From: Robertkochia flava
GTDB lineage: Bacteria; Bacteroidota; Bacteroidia; Flavobacteriales; Flavobacteriaceae
Length of the DNA: 64,000 bases
Assembly: GCF_020166515.1 (NCBI RefSeq)
Contig: NZ_JAINZT010000006.1
Coordinates: forward strand, 1-64,000
Direction of reading: 5' to 3'
The first letter of the stretch is position 1, and the number at the start of each line of letters is the position of its first letter. The translations under genes were made by a program, and so were the position numbers. Below are positions 9,250 through 17,330 of this stretch, piece by piece. The notes beneath the pieces are model-generated. The model worked only from the letters and a program-made list of their open reading frames with translations, was not told the DNA's origin and did no database searches.

Positions 9250-9948
9250 TCACCTACAGGCTTTCCAAACCGCATCATCGCCTGGCGTGGGGGCGGTTAT
9301 GACCAATTTGGTGTTCTTTACAGGATGGATGAGTTCCAGTTGCCTGGCGTGGAGGTGGATGCTCGCATCCTTATTGCTTCTCGGGGCGCCGTATTTCAGG
9401 TCACCTTTTATCGGGCTGCCGATGGCAGAAAGCTGGGAGCGGATCTGGTGGTGCCTTCCGGTTTCCAGGTCGATCTCCAGGCAGGTATAGCGATCCAGGG
9501 ATTTCATAACGCGGTAGGAGAGGATGGCCTTTTTGCTGTCGGGTACCTCTTTGAGATGGGCGTAGGACTTGTTTTGTTTGGGATTCCTTTTGAGCCAGTG
9601 CACCAGCCGGTCTTCCGTCTTGGGCGGAGCGGGTTGCACCACGGCCCAGTAGGTCTTCAGGGTTTGTTTTTCCTTAAAAAGCTTGTTGAGTCTTGGCAGG
9701 GCCTTGGAGGTTTTGGCAAACAACACCACCCCGCTGGTAGGACGGTCCAGGCGGTGTACCACCCCGAGGTAGACGTTCCCGGGTTTGTTGTATTTGGCCT
9801 TGATGTATTCCTTGACCACCTCAGACAATGGGGTGTCTCCGGTTTTATCGCCCTGTACGATATCCCCCGGTCTTTTATTCACGACGATCAGGTGGTTGTC
9901 CTCATAGAGCACCTCCAGGTTTTTTGCCGTTGAGACCTGTTTATTCAC
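9250..9948 (-). CDS. RluA-family pseudouridine synthase
   Basis: Isomerises uridine to pseudouridine in rRNA or tRNA. The 232 residues carry the RluA signature HRLDRPTSGVVLFAKT with the catalytic Asp at residue 68, preceded by YEDNHLIVVNKRPG and followed by GRHHQIRSQL. There is no N-terminal S4 domain, placing it with the short RluA/TruC-like members; the target base cannot be told. It starts 3 bp after panB, so the two form an operon. Confidence 0.9.
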   Translation of the reverse strand: MNKQVSTAKNLEVLYEDNHLIVVNKRPGDIVQGDKTGDTPLSEVVKEYIKAKYNKPGNVYLGVVHRLDRPTSGVVLFAKTSKALPRLNKLFKEKQTLKTYWAVVQPAPPKTEDRLVHWLKRNPKQNKSYAHLKEVPDSKKAILSYRVMKSLDRYTCLEIDLETGRHHQIRSQLSAIGSPIKGDLKYGAPRSNKDASIHLHARQLELIHPVKNTKLVITAPTPGDDAVWKACR

Positions 9949-9951
9949 AGC

Positions 9952-10770
9952 TTAGTACGATTCTTCTTCGTTAGGGAAGTCCTTCGACTTTACGTCTTTC
10001 ACATATTGTCCGATGGCACCGGTCATTTCCTCATAAAGGTGCATATACCTTCTCAGGAATCGGGGATTGAACTCGTGGGTCATCCCCAGCAGATCGTGGA
10101 GTACGAGTACCTGTCCGTCGACCCCCGGTCCGGCTCCGATGCCGATCACGGGAATACTGACGCTTTCTGCCACCTCTTTGGCCAGGTGTGCAGGGATCTT
10201 TTCAAGGACGATGGCAAAACACCCGGAACGCTCCAGCATTTTGGCATCGGCCTTAAGTTTTTCGGCCTCTTCATCCTCTTTGGCGCGAACTGTATAGGTT
10301 CCGAATTTATAAATGGATTGGGGGGTAAGCCCCAGGTGCCCCATTACCGGAATTCCGGCGTGCAGGATACGTTTTATGGAGTCTTTGATCTCTTTTCCGC
10401 CCTCGAGTTTTACTGCATGGGCGCCGCTTTCCTTCATGATACGGATCGCAGAACGAAGTGCTTCCTTGGGATCGCTCTGGTAGCTTCCAAAGGGAAGGTC
10501 AACCACCACCAGGGCGCGATCGATCCCGCGCACCACAGCAGAGGCGTGATAGATCATCTGGTCCAGGGTAATTGGCAGGGTGGTTTCGTGTCCGGCCATC
10601 ACATTACTGGCAGAATCCCCCACCAGGATCACATCGACCCCGGCTCCGTCCACGATGCGGGCCATGGTGTAATCATAGGCCGTAAGCATGGAGATCTTTT
10701 CCCCGTTATTTTTCATGTCCTGGATGGACTTTACAGTAACGCGCTTGTATTCTTTTTTGGCAACAGACAT
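9952..10770 (-). CDS. panB: 3-methyl-2-oxobutanoate hydroxymethyltransferase
   Basis: Transfers a hydroxymethyl group from methylenetetrahydrofolate to 2-oxoisovalerate to give ketopantoate (pantothenate/CoA pathway). The 272 residues include [49 protein letters not shown] and [10 protein letters not shown], all diagnostic of PanB. It shares its substrate 2-oxoisovalerate with LeuA, encoded 5 kb away. Upstream on the minus strand a TACTTTTA box could be the -7 element. Confidence 0.95.
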   Translation of the reverse strand: MSVAKKEYKRVTVKSIQDMKNNGEKISMLTAYDYTMARIVDGAGVDVILVGDSASNVMAGHETTLPITLDQMIYHASAVVRGIDRALVVVDLPFGSYQSDPKEALRSAIRIMKESGAHAVKLEGGKEIKDSIKRILHAGIPVMGHLGLTPQSIYKFGTYTVRAKEDEEAEKLKADAKMLERSGCFAIVLEKIPAHLAKEVAESVSIPVIGIGAGPGVDGQVLVLHDLLGMTHEFNPRFLRRYMHLYEEMTGAIGQYVKDVKSKDFPNEEESY

Positions 10771-11313
10771 GCAGTGAATTTTTTGAAGGTATAAAAGTAG
10801 GATTTTCCCGTTAATTAAACGAATGGGGGGAATTGAAAAAGAAAGCTGATGTATGATGAATTATAGATTATAGATGATAAATTATAGATGGTTACAGTCG
10901 CTACTAGATTCTGGACTTAACACCCCTCCCTGCTGGCAGGTAAATTTGCTCCTTCGCTCCTTTGCTCCTTCGCCATTTGCAGATACTGTGCTGTAGGGAA
11001 AAAAAAGTATCGGGGATGAAATTATAAGCCAGGTTGTCTTTGCGAGTCAGGGCTTTGACCTGACGTGGCAATCTCCTTAATAAGGGTACGTGACAAAGGA
11101 TTATAGATTATGGATGATAGATTATAGATGAACGTAATTGCAAAAAGCTTCGCGACTTTACACCCCTTCCTGCCGGCAGGTAAATATGCTCCTTAAATTT
11201 TAGAAAGATATTACTGAACACTGTTCACTGATCACCGGGAACTGAGAACCGAGAACTGGGAACCGAGAACTTCAACCAAAATAATTCTTACTTTTAAAAC
11301 AAAACCAACATCA
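10771..11313. repeat. intergenic region with mosaic interspersed element (two partial copies)
   Basis: About 10856-11090 and 11095-11195 hold partial copies of a mosaic element that recurs at 13996, 14517 and 18598. Its ordered parts are: ATTATAGATTAT blocks, a CTTCGCGACTTTACA segment, GGCAGGTAAAT-GCTCC segments, an AAATTATAAGCC segment, and a TTTGCGAGT...GACGTGGCAATCTCC palindrome-like unit. No gene seen. Confidence 0.75.
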
Positions 11314-11778
11314 ATGAAATACACACTCCTTACTACCACCTTCTTGCTTTTTTGTGGATTTACACAAGCCCAGGACACCCCCGAGGAAATGGTGAAGCAA
11401 ACCATCATCGAATTCTTCGAAGCCTTTCATAAAAAGGACACGGCTGTCCTTCGTACCATGGCCATGGATGCCACCCCCATGGAGACCATAGGGAAGGACC
11501 AGGAAGGGAATACCGTCCTCCGAAAAAGCACTTATAATGATTTTCTAAACCGAATGGCCGGGATGCCCGAAGACATGCAGTTCCGGGAAGAGCTTACCGA
11601 CTATATGATCCGCGTGGATGGCGACATGGCCAACGCCTGGACACCCTATCGCTTCTGGATCGACGGGGAACTCAGTCACTGCGGCGTGAATAATTTCCAG
11701 CTTATCAAACAAGGTGATGGCTGGAAGATCTTTTTTGTGGTGGATACCAGACGTAAAGGCGATTGCTTTCACGAATGA
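11314..11778 (+). CDS. secreted NTF2-like (SnoaL-type) protein
   Basis: The 154 residues have a clear N-terminal signal peptide (MKYTLLTTTFLLFCGFTQAQ, probable cleavage after AQA or AQ). The mature part, with EEMVKQTIIEFFEAFHKKDTAVL at its start and GWKIFFVVDTRRK near the end, has the helix-plus-sheet pattern of NTF2-like folds. Catalytic residues cannot be assigned; such proteins range from enzymes to small-ligand binders. It is likely periplasmic. Alone between repeat regions; a TACTTTTA box about 20-30 bp before the ATG may be its promoter. Confidence 0.75.
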   Translation: MKYTLLTTTFLLFCGFTQAQDTPEEMVKQTIIEFFEAFHKKDTAVLRTMAMDATPMETIGKDQEGNTVLRKSTYNDFLNRMAGMPEDMQFREELTDYMIRVDGDMANAWTPYRFWIDGELSHCGVNNFQLIKQGDGWKIFFVVDTRRKGDCFHE

Positions 11779-11828
11779 TAAATTATCAATTATAGATTAT
11801 CGATAATTAATCTAATCCAGGTTTTAAT

Positions 11829-11876
11829 AATATAGTATATTTTCTATATTTTTATAAGGTATAACTAAAATGTACT
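11829..11876 (+). promoter_or_regulatory. AT-rich palindromic region upstream of four-helix-bundle copy 1
   Basis: ATAGTATATTTTCTATA lies about 30 bp before the ATG. The same 17-base string occurs, in opposite orientation relative to the gene, before copy 2 (27478-27494). Related TTTTCTATA strings precede copies 3 and 4. It could be a promoter or a self-regulatory operator. Confidence 0.5.
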
Positions 11877-12224
11877 ATGAATTTAATCAAGGAAAAGAGT
11901 TATGCTTTTGCTCTCGAGATTGTCAAGTACTATAAGTATTTGACCAATGATAAGAAGGAATATGTAATGAGTAAGCAACTCTTGAAGAGCGGCACGGCTA
12001 TCGGAGCAAACTACAGGGAAGCCGAGCATGCAGAATCAAAGGCAGACTTTATTCATAAATTATCGATAGCCCAAAAGGAGAGTAATGAAACCATGTATTG
12101 GATAGATCTTTTGAATAAATCCGGTTACCTGAATGATGAGGATTCGGAGATATTAAGAAAGGAGATCAAGTCCATTGCCAAGATCATTACCCGCATAATT
12201 CTAACCACAAAGGCGAAAAGCTAG
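11877..12224 (+). CDS. four-helix-bundle protein (S23/IVP family), copy 1
   Basis: The 115-residue all-helical cytosolic protein contains the family signature SKQLLKSGTAIGANYREAEHAES followed by ADFIHKLSIAQKESNETMYW. The family is named after proteins once found in 23S rRNA intervening sequences, and free-standing copies are common in Bacteroidota; they form pentamers like the Avd accessory protein of diversity-generating retroelements. No reverse transcriptase or variable-repeat pair is present here, so the role is unknown. Three relatives lie at 27109, 48920 and 50630. Copies 1 and 4 both have GTACT immediately before the ATG. Confidence 0.85.
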   Translation: MNLIKEKSYAFALEIVKYYKYLTNDKKEYVMSKQLLKSGTAIGANYREAEHAESKADFIHKLSIAQKESNETMYWIDLLNKSGYLNDEDSEILRKEIKSIAKIITRIILTTKAKS

Positions 12225-12276
12225 ATTATTGTATGCAAGCAATCAATCAATAATCTATAATTGATAATCTATAATC

Positions 12277-12308
12277 ATTTATCAGACTGCCCTAGCAGTC
12301 TGATAAAT
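12277..12308 (-). repeat. 14-bp inverted repeat across the sdaA stop codon
   Basis: ATTTATCAGACTGC and GCAGTCTGATAAAT are perfect arms around a 4-nt CCTA loop that contains the sdaA stop (TAG on the minus strand). The inner arm encodes the last residues of SdaA (LSDC). No U-run follows on the minus strand, so this is not a textbook terminator. Confidence 0.8.
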
Positions 12309-13716
12309 ACACTCCAACCGCAAGTCCGCCTTCGGAGGTTTCTTTGTATTTCGAGTTCATGTCCTTGGCGGTTTCCCACATGGTGTTCACGACCTTATCC
12401 AGAGGGACTTTGGCGTGAGAAGGGTCTGATTCCATGGCGAGTTCTGCGGCATTGATGGCCTTGATGGCTCCCATGGAATTCCGTTCGATACACGGTATTT
12501 GCACGAGTCCGCCGATGGGATCACAGGTGAGCCCCAGGTGGTGTTCCATGGCGATCTCAGAAGCCATGAGTACCTGCTCCGGGGTACCGCCCATAAGCTC
12601 GGTAAGGGCTCCGGCAGCCATGGCAGAAGATACGCCGATCTCGGCCTGGCATCCGCCCATGGCGGCAGAGATGGTGGCTCCTTTTTTAAAGATGCTTCCG
12701 ATCTCGCTGGCTACGAGGAGGAATTTTTTGATGTGTTCAAAATCGGCCTCGTGATTCTCGATCACCAGGTAATACATAAGTACGGAGGGGATCACCCCTG
12801 CACTACCGTTGGTAGGTGCGGTAACCACTCGTCCCAGGGAGGCATTCACCTCGTTTACGCTCAGCGCAAAACAGGATACCCACTTGAGGATCTGGCGGAA
12901 TTTCACTTCCGTCTTTCGGATGGCTGCGATCCAGTCATGCGGATTGCTGTAGATCACGTCTCCCTTTAACCGCTGGTGCATCTCGTAAGCCCGTCGCTTC
13001 ACATTGAGTCCGCCGGGCAGAATACCTTCGGTATGACATCCGGTGTACATGGATTCCAGCATGGTGTTCCAGATGCGCTGCAGTTCCTTGTCGATCTCCT
13101 CATCGCTGCGCAGCGACCGCTCGTTGGTAAGCACGAGATCTGAAATGTTCAGGCCGGTTTCCTTGCAGGCGGCCAGCAGCTCATTCCCGTTCTGAACCGG
13201 ATGAGGAAAGGTTTTAAAGATCTGCAGGTTCTCCTTGGCGTGTTCCCGCTCTTCCTTTACCACGAATCCGCCCCCTATGGAATAGTAGGTCTCCGAAGTG
13301 GATTCCCCGTTGGGGAAGAACCCTTCAAAGGTGAGTCCGTTAGCGTGAAAGGGGAGGAAGTCCCTGTGAAAAACGATGTCTTCCTTTTCGCAGAAGGGAA
13401 GTTCCAGTTCCCCGTTAAGCTGTACGCGTTTGTTTTCCTTGATATCCGCGATCAGGGTTTCGATGTTTTCTACCGGGAAATACTCCGGGTCGCAACCTGA
13501 AAGCCCGAGAAGGATGGCCGTATCGGTGGCGTGTCCTTTTCCGGTAAGGGAAAGGGAGCCATACACATGGGCTCTGATCTTAACCAGCTTATCAAAACTG
13601 CCTTCTTCCTTAAGTTCACCGATCCAGCGCTCTGCTGCTCTCCACGGCCCGAGGGTATGGGAGCTGCTGGGTCCGATGCCAATCTTCAACATGTCGAAAA
13701 CACTGATACACTCCAT
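12292..13716 (-). CDS. sdaA: L-serine dehydratase (L-serine ammonia-lyase), single-chain Fe-S type
   Basis: Deaminates L-serine to pyruvate and ammonia with a [4Fe-4S] cluster. At 474 residues it carries the beta domain ([18 protein letters not shown] near the start) and the alpha domain ([47 protein letters not shown]) in one polypeptide, like the type 2 enzymes. The chain ends in cysteine (LSDC). In the Legionella enzyme the C-terminal Cys enters the active site and ligates the cluster, so this residue may be functional. A TATATTTG box lies just upstream of the gene. Confidence 0.92.
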   Translation of the reverse strand: MECISVFDMLKIGIGPSSSHTLGPWRAAERWIGELKEEGSFDKLVKIRAHVYGSLSLTGKGHATDTAILLGLSGCDPEYFPVENIETLIADIKENKRVQLNGELELPFCEKEDIVFHRDFLPFHANGLTFEGFFPNGESTSETYYSIGGGFVVKEEREHAKENLQIFKTFPHPVQNGNELLAACKETGLNISDLVLTNERSLRSDEEIDKELQRIWNTMLESMYTGCHTEGILPGGLNVKRRAYEMHQRLKGDVIYSNPHDWIAAIRKTEVKFRQILKWVSCFALSVNEVNASLGRVVTAPTNGSAGVIPSVLMYYLVIENHEADFEHIKKFLLVASEIGSIFKKGATISAAMGGCQAEIGVSSAMAAGALTELMGGTPEQVLMASEIAMEHHLGLTCDPIGGLVQIPCIERNSMGAIKAINAAELAMESDPSHAKVPLDKVVNTMWETAKDMNSKYKETSEGGLAVGVYLSDC

Positions 13717-13742
13717 AGTGCGAAAACGTTTTAGGGTGGCCG

Positions 13743-13750
13743 CAAATATA
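13743..13750 (-). promoter_or_regulatory. TATATTTG -7 box for sdaA
   Basis: On the minus strand TATATTTG matches the Bacteroidota sigma-A -7 consensus TAnnTTTG and sits 27 bp upstream of the sdaA ATG. No clear -33 TTG was identified. Confidence 0.55.
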
Positions 13751-13795
13751 GTTTTTTGTTGTTATAAATTGGGAATGGGAAAGGTTATTTTAAGG

Positions 13796-13886
13796 TATGT
13801 AGGTACGTAGGTATGTAGGTATGTAGGTACGGGGGTACGGGGGTACGGGGGTACGGGGGTACGGGGGTACGGAGGTACGGGGGTAG
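13796..13886. repeat. 8-bp tandem array (GGTACGGG/GGTATGTA units)
   Basis: About ten units: AGGTATGT-type units grade into GGGTACGG-type units. Related GGTACG strings end several copies of the nearby mosaic element and also occur singly at 13975-13995, 18525-18600 and 18775-18800. Confidence 0.75.
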
Positions 13887-13995
13887 TTCATTATGAATTA
13901 TGAATGATGAATTTTGAATCAATACGTCTTTGCGAGTTGGCCGTCAGGCCAACGTGGCAATCTCCTCAATGAGGGTACGTAGGTACGGGGGTACG

Positions 13996-14490
13996 AGATA
14001 AGGGATTATAGATTATAAATTATAGATGAATGCAAATGCAGCAAACTTCGCGACTTTACATTTTAGCTCCTTTGCTCCCCTGCCTAACGGCAGGTAAATT
14101 CGCTCCTTTGCTCCTTTGCCATTGACAGATAATGGGGTGCAGTGCTAAATAGATTTTCGGGAATAAAATTATAAACCCGGTTGTCTTTGCGAGTCAGGGC
14201 TTCGCACTGACGTGGCAATCTCCTTATACCAGGCACTAAGTGTCTTCGCAAGGGATCCCGATACTTTGGGAGACCGTGGCGATCTCTTTAATAAAAGTAC
14301 GGCTACATATCACTTCTAAGAGGCTGCAGTTAACCTTCAAACACCCCATCCGCCCTGCGGGTACCTTCGCTTCTGAGGGAAAGGGGAATTTCTCTTAATT
14401 TTAAGCAGCTGATGAGTTAAATTGTATTATGATCCGGCATTTCTCCACCCTTTAGGGAGGGGAGAAGAGAAATGCTCTGATCTTGCCTGC
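13996..14490. repeat. mosaic intergenic element, full copy 1 of a direct pair
   Basis: Matches 14517-14986 in order and orientation over most of its length (offset 508-516 bp), with scattered substitutions and small indels. Parts in order: ATTATAGATTAT block, CGACTTTACATTTTAGCTCC, GGCAGGTAAATTCGCTCC, AGATAATGGGGTGCAGTGC, TTTGCGAGT...GCAATCTCC, CTTCGCAAGGGATCCCGATA...GACCGTGGCGATCT, AGTACGGCTACATATCACTT, and a CCCTTTAGGG hairpin at 14431-14481. No gene seen anywhere in 13717-15135. Confidence 0.85.
14431..14481. repeat. CCCTTTAGGG-core hairpin
   Basis: GCATTTCTC (14437-14445) pairs with GAGAAATGC (14467-14475), and outer GATC on each side extends the structure after a bulge. The core is CCACCCTTTAGGGAGGGG. 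Confidence 0.7.
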
Positions 14491-14516
14491 CTGAAAGAGT
14501 ACGAAAGCGCTAGGTA

Positions 14517-14986
14517 GGGGATTATAGATTATCAATTATAAATTATAGATGAATGCAAGTTCAATAGGCTTCGTGACTTTACATTTTAGCTCCCATCCCT
14601 ACGGGCAGGTAAATTCGCTCCTTCCCCCATTAACAGATAATGAGGTGCAGTGCTAAATAGATTTTCGGGAATAAAATTATAAGCCCGGTCGTCTTTGCGA
14701 GTCAGTGCTTCGCACTGACGTGGCAATCTCCTTATACCAGGCACTAAGTGTCTTCGCAAGGGATCCCGATACTTTGGGAGACCGTGGCGATCTTTTTAAT
14801 AAAAGTACGGCTACATATCACTTCTAAGAGGCTGCATAGAACACTCAAACACCCCATCCGCCCTGCAGGCACCCTCTCCTGAGAGGGGAAGCGGTATTTC
14901 TTTTAATTGTAAGCAGCTGATTAGTTAAATCCTATTATGATCCGGCATTTCTCCACCCTTTAGGGAGGGGAAAAGAGAAATGCCAT
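14517..14986. repeat. mosaic intergenic element, full copy 2 of a direct pair
   Basis: Second copy of the 13996-14490 element, diverged by point changes and small indels. It ends in the hairpin at 14944-14984. Confidence 0.85.
14944..14984. repeat. CCCTTTAGGG-core hairpin
   Basis: Perfect 10-bp arms GGCATTTCTC and GAGAAATGCC surround CACCCTTTAGGGAGGGG. Confidence 0.75.
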
Positions 14987-15135
14987 GAAATAGATGGCGT
15001 CTAAGCCCGTCCCTCGTCCCTCATCACTCGTCCCTCAAAAAAACAGCATAAACCAGCATTTATTCGAAATAAAAACAGCAAAAACCTTCGGAGTCTTTTT
15101 CAAAAATTTATATCTTCATCCCATAAATAACCACT

Positions 15136-16146
15136 ATGCAACTCACCTTAAAAAAATATGTGCTGGAGCTGGAATTCACCTTTTCCATCTCTCGTGAATC
15201 CCATGATTTTCAGGATTCCCTTATCGTCACTTTAACGCAGGATGGAAAGACAGGGTACGGGGAGGCCACCTCCAATCCGTATTACAACATAACCGTTGAA
15301 TCCATGATGGAGGAGATCGAGGCTGTTCGCGCGGAGATCGAAGCCTGGGATATGAAGGATCCCGCAGCATTTCATGCGTTTCTAACCGAAAAGGGACTCA
15401 GTAATTTTGCCATCTGCGCCCTGGACCTAGCAGCCAATGACCTTTGGGGGAAACTGATGGGGAAACCCCTCTATGAACTCTGGGGGACCACGACCGATTC
15501 CTATCCCAGGTCCAACTACACCATCGGGATTGATACGGTGCCCAAAATGGTGGAAAAGATGCAGAAAAAGCCCTGGCCTTTATACAAGATCAAACTTGGG
15601 ACCGACCGGGATGTGGAGATCGTTACCGAACTCCGCAAACATACGGATGCGGTATTCCGGATCGATGCCAATTGCGCATGGACAGCCGAGCAGGCACTTG
15701 AGTACGCTCCTAAGCTAAAAGAGCTGGGAGTGGAATTCCTCGAGCAGCCCCTGAAGGCGGACGACCTGGAAGGTTATAAAAAGCTGATGGAAGGATCGGT
15801 GCTTCCTGTGATCGCTGATGAGAGCTGTATTGTGGAAGCCGATGTGGAAAAATGTGCCGGGTATTTTCACGGCATCAATATAAAACTTACTAAGTGCGGC
15901 GGACTCACCCCGGCCCTGCGAATGATCGCCAAAGCCCGGGAGTTGGACCTGCAGGTCATGGTGGGCTGTATGACGGAATCTACCGTGGGTATTTCGGCTA
16001 TTGCCCAGCTCATCCCCCAGCTGGATTATGTGGATATGGACGGAGCGCTTTTACTTAAAAAAGATATCGCCACCGGTGTGCATATTAATCCGGATGCCTC
16101 CGTGGTATTCCCGGAAGAACCCGGTAGCGGCGTAAACCTGTTGTAA
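15136..16146 (+). CDS. dipeptide epimerase (L-Ala-D/L-Glu epimerase-like)
   Basis: Enolase-superfamily enzyme of 336 residues. The second-barrel-strand KxK appears as YKIKLGT, metal ligands appear in IDANCAW, EQPL and ADESC, and the final-strand lysine lies in NIKLTKCGG, the set used for 1,1-proton transfer in muconate-lactonising/dipeptide epimerase members. DMDG near the C-terminus is typical of Ala-Glu epimerases. Epimerising L-Ala-D-Glu lets peptidases degrade murein peptides. Its stop overlaps the next start (TAATG), and an NlpC/P60 gene follows, as in Bacillus ykfB-ykfC, supporting this role. Confidence 0.88.
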   Translation: MQLTLKKYVLELEFTFSISRESHDFQDSLIVTLTQDGKTGYGEATSNPYYNITVESMMEEIEAVRAEIEAWDMKDPAAFHAFLTEKGLSNFAICALDLAANDLWGKLMGKPLYELWGTTTDSYPRSNYTIGIDTVPKMVEKMQKKPWPLYKIKLGTDRDVEIVTELRKHTDAVFRIDANCAWTAEQALEYAPKLKELGVEFLEQPLKADDLEGYKKLMEGSVLPVIADESCIVEADVEKCAGYFHGINIKLTKCGGLTPALRMIAKARELDLQVMVGCMTESTVGISAIAQLIPQLDYVDMDGALLLKKDIATGVHINPDASVVFPEEPGSGVNLL

Positions 16147-17201
16147 TGGCCCTGGAGATCGATCATTTTCCCGGAAGGATGATCCGGAACGGGGAGGGGA
16201 AGTATCTCTATTTCGGGGGTACGGCCTATCTCGGGCTGCAGACCCATCCTGAATTCCTCGAACGCTTTCAGAAGAACCTGGAAGTGCATGGTACTACCTA
16301 TGCTGCTTCCCGTCACGCCAATGTGCAGCTGCATCCCTTTGGTGCAGGCGAGCAATGGCTGGCCGGGATCGCAGGGGCAGAGAACGCCTTGTATGTGTCC
16401 TCCGGATTTGCAGCCTGTCAGCTGGCCCGGAAATATTTCGGGAGCCAGGGTGATCCCTTATTTTTTGCACCCCATACCCATGCGGCTTTGCTGGTACCAG
16501 GAGATAGGATTCACCGGGACCTGGAAGAGCTGCGCAATGCTATTTTGGAAACCCTGGAAACCCAGCCGGATTTAACCCCGGTGCTGTTCTTTGATACCGT
16601 AGATTTTGCGGGCACCAAACCCCTGCAATTTGAATGGCTGAGCTCCCTGCCCCTGGAAAAAATGATCCTGGTGGCCGATGATTCTCATGCCATCGGTATC
16701 ACCGGAGAACAGGGGGGAGGTAGTTATCGCACCTTGTCGGATATGCAGCCGAAGAAGCTGCTGGTATGTGGTTCCATGGGAAAAGGATTTGGTATCGGGG
16801 GTGGCTTTTTGCTGGGATCCCGGGAAGACATTAAGAAAATAAGCCAGGACCCCTGGTTTGGGGGGAGCGGACCCGGTACGGCAGCCGGATTGGAAACCCT
16901 GGTGCAGTCGGAAGAACTGCTGGAAGAACGCAGGGAATTGCTGGAGCGAAATACCGAACTGTTTGTAAAGGAGTGTGAGTACCTCGACCGCTTCGCCTGG
17001 AGTGAAGGATATCCCTGCTTTTCGATTTCAGACGATGCCCTGCCCGGTTACCTGAAAGAACGCGGGGTCGTGATCACCAATTTCCATTATCCCAATGCCG
17101 ATTCGCCCCTGATGTGCCGCATCGTGATCTCTGCATTTCACGAGGAAAATGATATATTGCAGCTCACACAAACCCTTAATGAATACTTTAAAAAATATTA
17201 A
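16146..17201 (+). CDS. PLP-dependent fold-type I aminotransferase/acyltransferase (AONS-like)
   Basis: At 351 residues it is a little shorter than the usual 380-400 of the 8-amino-7-oxononanoate synthase/2-amino-3-ketobutyrate ligase family it resembles. The PLP-binding aspartate/histidine block is DDSHAIGITGEQGGGSY, and the Schiff-base lysine is Lys213 in GSMGKGFGIGGG. The reaction is unknown. Translational coupling (TAATG) to the epimerase and proximity to a murein endopeptidase suggest it acts on a product of murein-peptide breakdown, not on biotin synthesis; no other bio genes are nearby. Confidence 0.75.
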   Translation: MALEIDHFPGRMIRNGEGKYLYFGGTAYLGLQTHPEFLERFQKNLEVHGTTYAASRHANVQLHPFGAGEQWLAGIAGAENALYVSSGFAACQLARKYFGSQGDPLFFAPHTHAALLVPGDRIHRDLEELRNAILETLETQPDLTPVLFFDTVDFAGTKPLQFEWLSSLPLEKMILVADDSHAIGITGEQGGGSYRTLSDMQPKKLLVCGSMGKGFGIGGGFLLGSREDIKKISQDPWFGGSGPGTAAGLETLVQSEELLEERRELLERNTELFVKECEYLDRFAWSEGYPCFSISDDALPGYLKERGVVITNFHYPNADSPLMCRIVISAFHEENDILQLTQTLNEYFKKY

Positions 17202-17280
17202 AGCCCCGGAGATGTTTAAAAACACAAATTCCAATTTCCAATTTCCAAATTTTCAGATTCTGTTTAATTTATTGTCCATA

Positions 17281-17330
17281 CTTCGTACCCCTGCCTGGCG
17301 ACAGGATTTCCTCCCGAGAGGGATGGCAGG
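17281..17330. repeat. dispersed CAGGATTTCCTCCCGAGAGGGATGGCAGG-type repeat (here cited by position)
   Basis: A CCTGCCTG block, ACAGGATTTCCTCCC and GAGAGGGATGGCAGG in series. Other copies lie at 8980-9021, 18543-18586 (inverted), and, as a variant, 54631-54662 and 54687-54718. Here the repeat's internal ATG serves as a start codon. Confidence 0.8.

Noticed and set aside
11877-12224. Diversity-generating retroelement accessory protein (Avd)
   Set aside because: No reverse transcriptase and no template/variable repeat pair could be found in the window; only the four-helix-bundle fold is shared.
17149-17322. Upstream extension of the NlpC/P60 protein from 17149
   Set aside because: It overlaps the PLP-enzyme gene, is made of AT-rich and dispersed repeats, and would bury the lipoprotein signal 58 residues inside the chain.
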